Positions 1 through 6,095 of a stretch of 10,007 nucleotides of DNA are shown in pieces (the first letter of the stretch is position 1; the number at the start of each line of letters is the position of its first letter). Origin of the DNA: JBEAOO01 sp041164825. GTDB lineage: Bacteria > Pseudomonadota > Gammaproteobacteria > Burkholderiales > Burkholderiaceae_C. The notes below the pieces were generated by a model that was not told the origin of the DNA, did no database searches, and saw nothing but the letters and a program-made list of their open reading frames with translations. The stretch covers positions 1-10,007 of the forward strand of contig JBEAOO010000125.1 of NCBI GenBank assembly GCA_041164825.1. The letters run 5' to 3'. The position numbers and the translations under genes were made by a program.

Positions 1-2
1 CG

Positions 3-797
3 GCGCGCAAACCCATCACCGTGGCGCTGGGCCAGTGGCGCGGGGCGGGCGCGCCCGTGCTGCAACTCACCGCGATGCAGGCCCACACTGACTTCGATAC
101 GTTCGCCGCCTGGCTGCAGGCGCCGGGGCCTTGGGTGGGTGGGTTCGATCTGCCCTTCGGCCTGCCTCGCGAGCTGGTGCACACGCTCGGCTGGCCCACC
201 GAGTGGCTGCCGCTGATGCGCCACTACGCTGCGCTCAGCCGCGAGCAGATCCGCGCCACCTTTGCCGCGTTTTGCGATGCACGGCCCGTGGGCGGCAAGT
301 TCGCGCACCGCGCGTGTGACGGCCCGGCCGGTTCCAGCCCGTCGATGAAGTGGGTGAACCCGCCCGTGGCCTACATGCTGCATGCCGGTGTGCCGCTGCT
401 GATTGACGCGGGTGTGCATCTGCCTGGCTTGCATGCCGGTGATGCGCAACGCGTGGCGCTGGAGGCCTACCCCGGGCTGCTCGCGCGCGAGCTGATTGGC
501 CACCGCTCTTACAAGAGCGATGAGCGCGCGCGCCAGACGCCCGAGCGCCTGGTGGCGCGCAAAGACATCGTGGAAGGGCTGGAGCTGGGCCGCAGCCGCT
601 TGGGCCTGCGCTTGAAACTCACCCACGCGCAACGCGAAGCCTTGGTGGATGACGCCAGTGGCGATCGGCTGGATGCAGTGCTCTGCATGGCGCAAGCCGG
701 TTGGGCGCAGCGCCAGCAGGGCCACGGCTTGCCGGCGCAGATCGACCCGATCGAGGGCTGGATCGTCAGCGCGCCGCATGCCGAGGTGAGCGCATGA
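3..797 (+). CDS. DUF429 family protein, 5' end outside the window
   Basis: This is a DUF429 protein, a family of unknown function predicted to have an RNase H-like fold. The reading frame is open from base 3. The GTG at 21 could serve as a start, but the codons before it (reading ARKPIT) look like the conserved family N-terminus, so I infer that the true start lies upstream and the gene is cut by the window edge. Counting from the GTG, typical family motifs are GFDLPFGLP (residues 41-49), GGKFAHRACDGPAG (91-104), a KWVNPP segment (110-115), EAYPG (148-152) and a C-terminal acidic stretch VDDASGDRLDAV (209-220). The acidic residues could bind metal, as in RNase H folds, but no activity is shown. 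The stop overlaps the start of the next gene by 4 bases (ATGA, 794-797), suggesting translational coupling with the nuclease gene. Confidence 0.85.
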   Translation, partial: ARKPITVALGQWRGAGAPVLQLTAMQAHTDFDTFAAWLQAPGPWVGGFDLPFGLPRELVHTLGWPTEWLPLMRHYAALSREQIRATFAAFCDARPVGGKFAHRACDGPAGSSPSMKWVNPPVAYMLHAGVPLLIDAGVHLPGLHAGDAQRVALEAYPGLLARELIGHRSYKSDERARQTPERLVARKDIVEGLELGRSRLGLRLKLTHAQREALVDDASGDRLDAVLCMAQAGWAQRQQGHGLPAQIDPIEGWIVSAPHAEVSA

Positions 798-1303
798 CAC
801 GCGGCGCCGCTGTGCTGATGCTTTGGTGCGTGGCCACGGGTGCGGCTCAGGCCTTGAGCGGCACCGTCACCCACGTCACCGATGGCGACACGCTTTGGGT
901 GCGACCGGACGGCGGTGGCAAACCGGTGAAGGTGCGCTTGGAAGGCCTGGACGCGCCGGAGCGCTGCCAAGCCTGGGGCCCGCAAGCCACGGCTGCATTG
1001 ACCGAGAAGCTGCTGGGTCAGCGCATCGAATTGGAAGGCCGCGGCCGCGACGACTACGGTCGCTTGCTCGGCCGGCCGATGTGGGGCGGCGTGGACGTGG
1101 GCGCGTGGATGGTGGCGCAGGGCCATGCCTGGAGTTACCGCTGGCGCAGCAGCGAGGGCCCGTATGCGGCCGAAGAAGCGCAGGCGCGCCGAGCCCACCG
1201 CGGCTTGTTTGCCGATGCGCAAGCCATCGAGCCGCGCACGTTTCGCCACGACCACGGGCCTTGCGATGCACCGCCATCCCACGCAGACAAGGCCCAGCCA
1301 TGA
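794..1303 (+). CDS. Secreted thermonuclease-like (SNase domain) protein
   Basis: A 169-residue protein of the staphylococcal nuclease family, which cleaves DNA and RNA in a calcium-dependent way. The N-terminus looks like a signal peptide: MTRG, a hydrophobic stretch to about residue 17, and a likely cleavage site after AQA (18-20), so it probably acts in the periplasm or outside the cell. The SNase domain covers about residues 22-150. Aligned by eye with the S. aureus enzyme, D32 (in DGDT), D53 and E56 (in LDAPE), R48 and R90 (in YGRLLG) match D21, D40, E43, R35 and R87, so the active site appears complete. The ATG at 794 is chosen because it gives the signal peptide and overlaps the DUF429 stop as ATGA. 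Its own stop overlaps the next start in the same way (1300-1303). No OB-fold repeat or other extra domain is seen. Confidence 0.9.
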   Translation: MTRGAAVLMLWCVATGAAQALSGTVTHVTDGDTLWVRPDGGGKPVKVRLEGLDAPERCQAWGPQATAALTEKLLGQRIELEGRGRDDYGRLLGRPMWGGVDVGAWMVAQGHAWSYRWRSSEGPYAAEEAQARRAHRGLFADAQAIEPRTFRHDHGPCDAPPSHADKAQP

Positions 1304-2007
1304 GCGTCCGCAACAAGTCACAAACCGTCTGGTTTTTCGATCTCGACAACACCCTGCACGACGCCAGCCACGCCTCGTTTGGCCCCACCAGCGCGGCCAT
1401 GACCGACTACATGGTGGCGCACCTGCAGGTGGACACGGACGAGGCCGCCGTGCTGCGCAACCACTACTGGCACCGCTACGGCGCCACGCTGCTGGGCCTG
1501 GTGCGCCACCACGGTGTGCACGGCCAGCACTTTCTGGAAGAGACGCACCGCCTGCCGGGCCTGGAGGCGAGGTTGCGCACCAGCGCCCACGACCGCGCCG
1601 CGCTCCAGCGCCTGCCCGGCCGCAAGGTGCTGCTCACCAACGCGCCGCGCCACTACGCGCTGCGCGTGATGCGCACGCTGAACCTGCTGGGCTGTTTTGA
1701 CCTGGTGCTGTGCGTGGAAGACATGCGCATGTTTGGCCACTGGCGGCCCAAACCCGATGTGCGCATGTTTCGCCACGTGTGCGCGCGGCTGAAGGTGCGG
1801 CCTGCGCAATGCGTGTTGGTGGAAGACACGCTGGAGCACCAGCAAGCCGCGCACTCGCTCGGCATGCGCACGGTGTGGATGCAGCGCTATTTGCGTTCGG
1901 CGGCGCAGGCCGCACCGGCGCGGCCGGGTGCCCCCCGGCGCTGCATCAAGCCGCCTTACGTGTGTGCCAGAATCCACCGCGTTCTCACGCTGCTGGCCCC
2001 TTGGTGA
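1300..2007 (+). CDS. HAD-family pyrimidine 5'-nucleotidase
   Basis: A 235-residue HAD-superfamily hydrolase (subfamily IA), resembling the pyrimidine 5'-nucleotidases that remove phosphate from UMP/CMP-type nucleotides in the cytoplasm. All four HAD motifs are visible: motif I FFDLDNTLHD (12-21; nucleophile D14 and acid/base D16), motif II LLTNAP (111-116; T113), motif III lysine in RPKPD (149-153; K151), and motif IV VLVEDTLEH (172-180; E175, D176). An alpha-helical cap lies between motifs I and II. The ATG at 1300 overlaps the nuclease stop by 4 bases. Placement directly before slmA is, as I recall, common in Burkholderiales, often after argB, which is not seen here. The last 20 or so residues are basic and look poorly conserved. 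Their DNA may also carry a promoter for slmA: a CAGAAT at 1968-1973 resembles a -10 box. The exact substrate is inferred from the family. Confidence 0.88.
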   Translation: MSVRNKSQTVWFFDLDNTLHDASHASFGPTSAAMTDYMVAHLQVDTDEAAVLRNHYWHRYGATLLGLVRHHGVHGQHFLEETHRLPGLEARLRTSAHDRAALQRLPGRKVLLTNAPRHYALRVMRTLNLLGCFDLVLCVEDMRMFGHWRPKPDVRMFRHVCARLKVRPAQCVLVEDTLEHQQAAHSLGMRTVWMQRYLRSAAQAAPARPGAPRRCIKPPYVCARIHRVLTLLAPW

Positions 2008-2015
2008 CCCACTTG

Positions 2016-2717
2016 ATGCCGACCTCCATGGCCGATTCCACCCACGATTCTGAAGAGCGCAGCGCGCTGGCGCTGGACGTGGGCAGCGTGCAGCAGGCTG
2101 CGGTGGTGGTGCCTTTGATGATGGCCGCGCCCGTGCGCAAACGCCCCAAGCCCGGCGAGCGCCGGGTGCAAATTCTGCAAACGCTGGCCAGCATGCTGGA
2201 GCAGCCCGGCGCCGAGCGCATCACCACCGCTGCGCTGGCCGCCAAGCTCGACGTGAGTGAGGCTGCGCTCTACCGCCACTTCGCCAGCAAGGCGCAGATG
2301 TTCCAGGGGCTGATCGAGTTCATCGAAGCCAGCGTGTTCACGCTGGTCAACCAGATCGCCGAGCGTGAGCCCGACCCGCTGCAGCAGGCGCAAAAAATGT
2401 TGCAGGTGCTGCTGCAGTTTGGCGAAAAAAACCCCGGCATGACCCGCGTGATGGTGGGCGATGCGCTGGTGTTTGAGGCCGACCGCCTGCAAGCGCGCAT
2501 GAACCAGTTTTTTGACCGGCTCGAATCGCAATGGCGCCAGTGCCTGCGCGCCGCGGCCGATGCCGCCGGCTCGCCCATGCCCACGGTGGAGGCCGCCGAG
2601 CGCGCCTCGCTGCTCACCGCGTTGGCGGTGGGCCGTTTGCAGCGTTATGCCCGCTCGGGCTTCAAGCGCCTGCCCACCGAACACCTCGGCACCGCACAGC
2701 AACTGGTGCTGGGCTGA
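2016..2717 (+). CDS. slmA: Nucleoid occlusion factor SlmA (TetR-type)
   Basis: A 233-residue TetR-family protein matching SlmA, which binds specific chromosomal sites and blocks FtsZ ring assembly over the nucleoid. The core matches E. coli SlmA closely by eye: RITTAALAAKLDVSEAALYR (68-87) is the DNA-binding helix-turn-helix, followed by SKAQMFQGLIEFIE (91-104), FGEKNPGMTRVMVGDALVFE (135-154) and RLQARMNQFFDRLESQ (157-172). Compared with the 198-residue E. coli protein there is an N-terminal extension of about 40 residues, poorly conserved and partly acidic. Start choice is uncertain. GTG 2004 would overlap the nucleotidase stop as GTGA; ATG 2016 is used here; ATG 2028 and the double ATG at 2118/2121, just before RKRPKPGERR, are alternatives. 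No clear Shine-Dalgarno sequence precedes any of them. I found no obvious SlmA-binding palindrome in the window. Downstream, 62 bases separate it from the DUF815 gene. Confidence 0.93.
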   Translation: MPTSMADSTHDSEERSALALDVGSVQQAAVVVPLMMAAPVRKRPKPGERRVQILQTLASMLEQPGAERITTAALAAKLDVSEAALYRHFASKAQMFQGLIEFIEASVFTLVNQIAEREPDPLQQAQKMLQVLLQFGEKNPGMTRVMVGDALVFEADRLQARMNQFFDRLESQWRQCLRAAADAAGSPMPTVEAAERASLLTALAVGRLQRYARSGFKRLPTEHLGTAQQLVLG

Positions 2718-2779
2718 GCGCCGCACCGTTCTCTTCCGCTGGCGTGCCACGCCGCCCTCTTGATTCGCTGACGACACCC

Positions 2780-3703
2780 ATGTCCGACTTCACCACCTTG
2801 ATCGCCCGCGCCGAAGCGCTTTTGTCCCGGCTCGAAGCCGTGCTGCCGCAGCCGCTGAGCGAGCCCGATTGGGCGGCCTCGGTGGCGTTTCGCTACCGCA
2901 AGCGGCGCGGCAGCGGCGTGCTCGAACCCGTGCGCCATGTGGCGGGCATTCGCTTGGCCGACCTGCAAGAAATCGACGGCCAAAAAGAGCGCATCTGGCG
3001 CAACACCCAGCAGTTTGTGGCGGGCAAACCGGCCAATAACGTGCTGCTCACCGGCGCGCGTGGCACCGGCAAAAGCTCGCTGATCAAGGCCTGCCTGAGT
3101 GAGTTGTCGTCGCAAGGCTTGCGCCTGATCGAGGTCGACAAAACCGACCTGATCGACCTGCCCGACATCGTCGACTTGGTGGACCAGCGACCCGAGCGCT
3201 TCATCGTGTTCTGCGACGACCTGAGCTTTGACGACGGCGAGCCAGGCTACAAGGCGCTCAAGTCCATCCTCGATGGCTCGATCTCGGCCGCGGGCGACAA
3301 CGTGCTGATCTACGCCACCAGCAACCGCCGCCACCTGCTGCCCGAGCACATGAAGGACAACCTCAGCTACACCCACACCGAAGACGGTGAGGTGCATCCG
3401 GGCGAGGTCATCGAAGAAAAGATTTCGCTCTCCGAGCGCTTTGGTTTGTGGGTCAGCTTCTACCCCTTCAGCCAGCCCGAGTACCTGGCCATCGTGGCGC
3501 AGTGGCTGAGCCACTTTGGCGCCAGCGAGGCCGACATTGCCGCCGCCCGCCAACCCTCGCTGGTGTGGGCGCTGGAGCGTGGCTCGCGCTCGGGTCGCGT
3601 GGCCTATCAATTTGCGCGCGATTGGGCCGGGCGCGGCAGCAGCGACGCGGCCTTGTCGCCATCGGGCGATGCCCCCGCGCCGGAAGGCCTGGACCATGTC
3701 TGA
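2780..3703 (+). CDS. DUF815 AAA+ ATPase
   Basis: A 307-residue P-loop ATPase of the DUF815 (AAA+) family, whose cellular role is not established. Domain order: a short helical N-terminus (1-45), a family-typical strand/helix region with LADLQEIDGQKE (59-70), Walker A GARGTGKS (92-99), Walker B IVFCDD (142-147), and a sensor-1-like LIYATSN (176-182) followed by the family-typical RRHLLPE. After this come ERFGLWVSFYPF and a small C-terminal helical lid with an arginine-rich SRSGRVAYQF segment. The protein appears full length with an intact nucleotide-binding site. The ATG at 2780 is the first in-frame ATG giving the expected family start. The end overlaps the Nudix gene by 8 bases (3696-3703), so the two are probably co-translated. 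In many betaproteobacteria this ATPase and a MutT-like gene lie together after argJ; here slmA stands before them. Confidence 0.9.
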   Translation: MSDFTTLIARAEALLSRLEAVLPQPLSEPDWAASVAFRYRKRRGSGVLEPVRHVAGIRLADLQEIDGQKERIWRNTQQFVAGKPANNVLLTGARGTGKSSLIKACLSELSSQGLRLIEVDKTDLIDLPDIVDLVDQRPERFIVFCDDLSFDDGEPGYKALKSILDGSISAAGDNVLIYATSNRRHLLPEHMKDNLSYTHTEDGEVHPGEVIEEKISLSERFGLWVSFYPFSQPEYLAIVAQWLSHFGASEADIAAARQPSLVWALERGSRSGRVAYQFARDWAGRGSSDAALSPSGDAPAPEGLDHV

Positions 3704-4166
3704 GCAGGATCCGCACGCCCCCACCGACCGCGTGCCGGTCGAGGTCGCCGTCGGCGTGCTGATCGAGCGCGACGCGGCCGGGCGGGAAGGGCGCTTTCTG
3801 CTCACCTCGCGGCCCGAGGGCAAGGTCTACGCCGGCCACTGGGAGTTCCCTGGCGGAAAGCTCGAAGCCGGCGAATCCGTGGCCGAGGCACTGCGCCGCG
3901 AGCTGATCGAAGAGCTCGGCATCACCATCGGCGAGGCCCACCCCTGGAAGGTGGAGGTGATGGACTACCCACACGCCCGCGTGCGCCTGCATTTTTGCAA
4001 GGTGTTCGAGTGGACCGGTGCGTTCGAGATGCGCGAGCAGCAGGCCATGGCCTGGCAAGACCTGCCGGTGCAGGTGGTGCCCGTGCTGCCCGGCACCCTC
4101 CCCGTGCTGCGCTGGTTCGCGCAGGAGCGTGGCTTTGACGGCGCCACCCATCGGGGCCAACCCTGA
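3696..4166 (+). CDS. MutT-like Nudix hydrolase
   Basis: A 156-residue Nudix protein. The Nudix box fits the pattern G-x5-E-x7-REUxEExGU exactly at residues 54-76, starting GKLEAGE and ending RELIEELGI, so the metal-binding glutamates are present. It is preceded by the usual GHWEFPGG (47-54). Length and single-domain layout fit MutT-type 8-oxo-dGTP diphosphatases, which clean oxidised nucleotides from the pool, but the Nudix fold covers many substrates and the assignment to 8-oxo-dGTP is inference. The region after the box (VMDYPHARVRLHFCKVFEW) resembles the MutT strands that contact the base. Its start lies within the end of the DUF815 gene (8-base overlap), and hisI follows after 22 bases, so it may be read with either neighbour. 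No thiamine-phosphate-synthase-like fusion is present; some proteobacterial MutT genes have one. Confidence 0.88.
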   Translation: MSEQDPHAPTDRVPVEVAVGVLIERDAAGREGRFLLTSRPEGKVYAGHWEFPGGKLEAGESVAEALRRELIEELGITIGEAHPWKVEVMDYPHARVRLHFCKVFEWTGAFEMREQQAMAWQDLPVQVVPVLPGTLPVLRWFAQERGFDGATHRGQP

Positions 4167-4175
4167 GTCCATCGC

Positions 4176-4181
4176 TACACT
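4176..4181 (+). promoter_or_regulatory. Possible -10 box before hisI (weak)
   Basis: TACACT lies 7 bases before the hisI ATG and is a 4 of 6 match to the sigma-70 -10 consensus. No good -35 box is found at 16-18 bases upstream; the nearest candidate, TTGACG at 4135-4140, is 35 bases away. If used, transcription would begin at or next to the start codon, giving a leaderless message. The alternative is read-through from the Nudix gene. Confidence 0.25.
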
Positions 4182-4188
4182 CACTACC

Positions 4189-4590
4189 ATGACTACCGCG
4201 GCGAATTGGTTGGACGACATCACCTGGGACGCGAACGGCCTGGTGCCGGTGATCGCGCAGGAAGTGGGCACGAAAGACGTGCTGATGTTTGCCTACATGA
4301 ATCGCGAATCGCTGACGCTCACCGCCGAGCGCGGCGAGGCCGTGTACTGGAGCCGCTCGCGCGGGCGTCTGTGGCACAAGGGCGAGGAGTCGGGCCACAT
4401 CCAGAAGGTGCACGCGATGCGCATCGATTGCGACGCTGACGTGGTGCTGATCGAGGTGGAACAACTCGGCCACACGCCGGGCATTGCGTGCCACACGGGG
4501 CGGCACTCCTGCTTCTTCCGGCGCCTGAAGGGCGGCGAGTGGGAGACCGTGGCCCCGGTGCTCAAAGACCCCGGCCACATCTACAAATGA
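4189..4590 (+). CDS. hisI: Phosphoribosyl-AMP cyclohydrolase
   Basis: HisI, 133 residues, opens the adenine ring of phosphoribosyl-AMP, the third step of histidine synthesis, in the cytoplasm. Conserved parts are plain: MFAYMNRESL (33-42), VYWSRSRGRLWHKGEESGH (52-70), the metal-binding aspartates D80, D82 and D84 in IDCDAD, and ACHTGRHSCFFR (100-111). The zinc cysteines are C81, C101 and C108. It is a stand-alone enzyme, as in most betaproteobacteria, with hisE as a separate gene just after, not the fused HisIE of E. coli. The ATG at 4189 gives the expected N-terminus. No Shine-Dalgarno sequence is obvious. The stop overlaps hisE as ATGA (4587-4590). The usual upstream partner hisF is absent; the Nudix gene is there instead. 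Confidence 0.96.
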   Translation: MTTAANWLDDITWDANGLVPVIAQEVGTKDVLMFAYMNRESLTLTAERGEAVYWSRSRGRLWHKGEESGHIQKVHAMRIDCDADVVLIEVEQLGHTPGIACHTGRHSCFFRRLKGGEWETVAPVLKDPGHIYK

Positions 4591-4970
4591 ACCTGCTTGA
4601 GTCCGCTGCCATGACGATCCCCCCCACCAGCAACGACACCCTGGCGCGCCTGCACCAGGTGATCGAAACCCGCCGCGCCGGTGACCCGGACAAGAGCTAC
4701 GTCGCTCGCCTGTTCCACAAAGGCACCGACGCCATCCTGAAAAAGATTGGCGAAGAGGCCACCGAGACCGTGATGGCCGCCAAAGATGGCGACCGGCAGA
4801 AGATCGTCTACGAGGTGGCCGACCTGTGGTTCCACTCGATGATTGCGCTGGCGCACTTTGGGCTGAGCCCGGCCGAGGTGCTGGCGGAACTGGAGCGCCG
4901 CGAAGGGCTCTCAGGTTTGGAGGAGTTTGCCGCCCGCAAACTCAAAGACCGCGAGGCCAGTGGCACATGA
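4587..4970 (+). CDS. hisE: Phosphoribosyl-ATP pyrophosphatase
   Basis: HisE, up to 127 residues, cleaves pyrophosphate from phosphoribosyl-ATP, the second step of histidine synthesis, making the substrate of HisI. It is an all-helical MazG-like enzyme. Visible motifs are SYVARLFHKGTDAILKKIGE (38-57), EEATETVMAAK (57-67, the glutamate-rich metal site) and the second-helix segment VYEVADLWFHSMI (74-86), with E76 and D79 as further metal-binding acids. The ATG at 4587 overlaps the hisI stop; a second in-frame ATG at 4611 (MTIPPTSNDT) gives a 119-residue protein closer to the usual family length and is a real alternative. The stop overlaps the start of the following membrane protein gene (4967-4970), so hisI, hisE and that gene probably form one translationally coupled unit. 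Confidence 0.95.
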   Translation: MNLLESAAMTIPPTSNDTLARLHQVIETRRAGDPDKSYVARLFHKGTDAILKKIGEEATETVMAAKDGDRQKIVYEVADLWFHSMIALAHFGLSPAEVLAELERREGLSGLEEFAARKLKDREASGT

Positions 4971-5344
4971 TTGTCGACAACGGCGCTGACGACCGCATCC
5001 AATCGCTGACCACGGTTGGCAACATCAGCTACTTGCTGCACGCCATCGTGGCAGTGGCGGGCGTGGTGCCCGGCGCGCAGGTGGGCATCGGCCTGCTGAT
5101 CGTCGCCTTCATCCTTGACCTGGTGAAAAAGAGCGAGGCTGCGGGCACGTGGCAGGAGTCGCACTTCAGCTGGCGCATCCGCAGCGTGCTGTGGGCGGGC
5201 GGCTTGTATGTGCTGACGGGGCCGCTGTGGCTGCTGTTGTTGCTGCCCGGCATGTTGGCTTATGCGGTGATTTCGATCTGGTTTCTTTATCGCGTGATTC
5301 GTGGCTGGATGGCCATGAACAAGCAACAACCGATGCCGCAATGA
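4967..5344 (+). CDS. Small DUF4870-like inner-membrane protein
   Basis: A 125-residue membrane protein of unknown function that resembles DUF4870/Tic20-like small membrane proteins. By eye there are four hydrophobic segments, about residues 19-36, 38-53, 73-93 and 95-112. Between the second and third is a polar loop with SEAAGTWQESHFSWRIRS (56-73), which is typical of this group. The C-terminus is short and polar. No catalytic motif is seen. The ATG at 4967 overlaps the hisE stop (ATGA), and the HIT gene follows 10 bases after its stop. The same position between hisE and a HIT gene is, to my knowledge, kept in many Burkholderiales, although no link of the protein to histidine synthesis is known. 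The family assignment is less certain than its membrane nature. Confidence 0.8.
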   Translation: MIVDNGADDRIQSLTTVGNISYLLHAIVAVAGVVPGAQVGIGLLIVAFILDLVKKSEAAGTWQESHFSWRIRSVLWAGGLYVLTGPLWLLLLLPGMLAYAVISIWFLYRVIRGWMAMNKQQPMPQ

Positions 5345-5354
5345 GGCGCACCCC

Positions 5355-5714
5355 ATGACGACTGCACCCGCTGATCCGAATTGCATCTTCTGCAAGATCG
5401 TTGCCGGCCAGATCCCCAGCCGCAAGGTGTTCGAGGACGACCATGTGCTGGCGTTCCATGACATCGCACCCTGGGCGCCGGTGCACTTTCTGTTGATCCC
5501 CAAGCAGCACATCGGCTCGTTGTATGACGTGTCGCTGGAGGCTCATCAAGGGCTGCTTGGCCGCATGCTCTCGCTGGCGCCCGAGTTGGCGCGCGGCCTG
5601 GGCGTGGTCAACGGCTTTCGCACCCTCATCAACACCGGGCACGACGGCGGCCAAGAGGTCGATCACCTGCACATCCATGTGATGGGCGGCCCGCGGCCCT
5701 GGGCCAAGGGCTGA
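5355..5714 (+). CDS. HIT-family (HinT-like) nucleotide-binding protein
   Basis: A 119-residue histidine-triad protein of the HinT type. These small cytoplasmic dimers hydrolyse adenosine 5'-phosphoramidates and acyl-adenylates. The triad H-x-H-x-H is at 104-108 (HLHIH, inside VDHLHIHVMGG), with H106 the expected nucleophile. The N-terminal CIFCKIVAGQIPS (10-22) and the FHDIAPWAPVHFLLIPKQHI segment (35-54) are family hallmarks. The CxxC near the N-terminus with H54 in PKQHI may form part of a zinc site seen in some HIT proteins. Length is normal. It begins 10 bases after the membrane protein gene and so is likely the last gene of the hisI operon; a 114-base gap with a promoter-like element follows before tatA. 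Confidence 0.93.
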   Translation: MTTAPADPNCIFCKIVAGQIPSRKVFEDDHVLAFHDIAPWAPVHFLLIPKQHIGSLYDVSLEAHQGLLGRMLSLAPELARGLGVVNGFRTLINTGHDGGQEVDHLHIHVMGGPRPWAKG

Positions 5715-5795
5715 CACACCGCGTTGGCTGCGCCGGTTTGTCGCGGTCTTTGCCCAGGGGAACCCTCGGCGCCGGCCGGGGTCCATCCCTGAGCC

Positions 5796-5801
5796 TAAAA
5801 T
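5796..5801 (+). promoter_or_regulatory. tatA: Likely -10 box of the tatA promoter
   Basis: TAAAAT is a 5 of 6 match to the sigma-70 -10 consensus and lies in the 114-base gap between the HIT gene and tatA, the only gap on this side large enough for an independent promoter. Transcription would start near 5808, giving a leader of about 20 bases that contains the ribosome binding site. The region at the -35 distance (about 5773-5778) is GC-rich and does not match TTGACA, so the promoter may be weak or need an activator. Confidence 0.45.
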
Positions 5802-5816
5802 CACAGCATTCCTTTC

Positions 5817-5820
5817 GGAG
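5817..5820 (+). promoter_or_regulatory. tatA: Ribosome binding site of tatA
   Basis: GGAG sits 8 bases before the tatA ATG. It is the clearest Shine-Dalgarno sequence in the window, in a short AT-richer stretch, and it fixes the start at 5829. TatA is normally made in large excess over TatB and TatC, and a strong site fits that. Confidence 0.65.
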
Positions 5821-5828
5821 AATTAATC

Positions 5829-6044
5829 ATGGGTTCGTTCAGCATCTGGCATTGGCTCATCGTCTTGCTGATTGTGGTGATGGTGTTTGGCACCAAAAAG
5901 CTCAAAAACATCGGCGGCGACCTGGGCGGCGCGGTGAAGGGCTTCAAGGACGGCATGCGTGATGGTGCGGCCACCGACGCCGCTGCCGCACAACGCGCCG
6001 TCGACGCCAACACCGTTGACGTCGATGCCAAGACCAAGGGCTGA
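5829..6044 (+). CDS. tatA: Sec-independent translocase subunit TatA
   Basis: TatA, 71 residues, oligomerises to form the protein-conducting element of the twin-arginine translocase in the inner membrane. The layout is standard: a short N-terminal transmembrane helix (about residues 4-20, including SIWHWLIVLLIVVMVF), the F20-G21 hinge, then the amphipathic helix with KKLKNIGGDLGGAVKGFKDG (23-42), and a short, probably unstructured, charged tail. The tail is shorter than in E. coli TatA. The start is set by the GGAG site. tatB follows after 51 bases, and that gap holds a 9-base direct repeat (CTGTGGCCC at 6047 and 6063) of no evident meaning. Confidence 0.95.
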   Translation: MGSFSIWHWLIVLLIVVMVFGTKKLKNIGGDLGGAVKGFKDGMRDGAATDAAAAQRAVDANTVDVDAKTKG

Positions 6045-6095
6045 GGCTGTGGCCCTGCGCGCCTGTGGCCCGCTGCTTTGCGCGAGCGCCGCTGA

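Noticed and set aside
1956..2777. Minus-strand open frame opposite slmA
   Set aside because: Antisense shadow, low-complexity His/Gln/Leu-rich translation, no motif.
2645..3823. Long open frame of about 390 codons on the minus strand opposite the DUF815 and Nudix genes
   Set aside because: It lies antisense to two well-supported genes, its translation shows no family motif, and such frames are expected in GC-rich DNA with this codon bias.
5764..5781. Seven-pair GC hairpin after the HIT gene as a terminator
   Set aside because: It contains a G-T pair and is followed by TCCATCCCTG, not a T-run, so it does not meet the form of an intrinsic terminator.
6047..6071. Nine-base direct repeat CTGTGGCCC between tatA and tatB
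   Set aside because: Too short and GC-rich to be more than chance; no regulator site is recognised.
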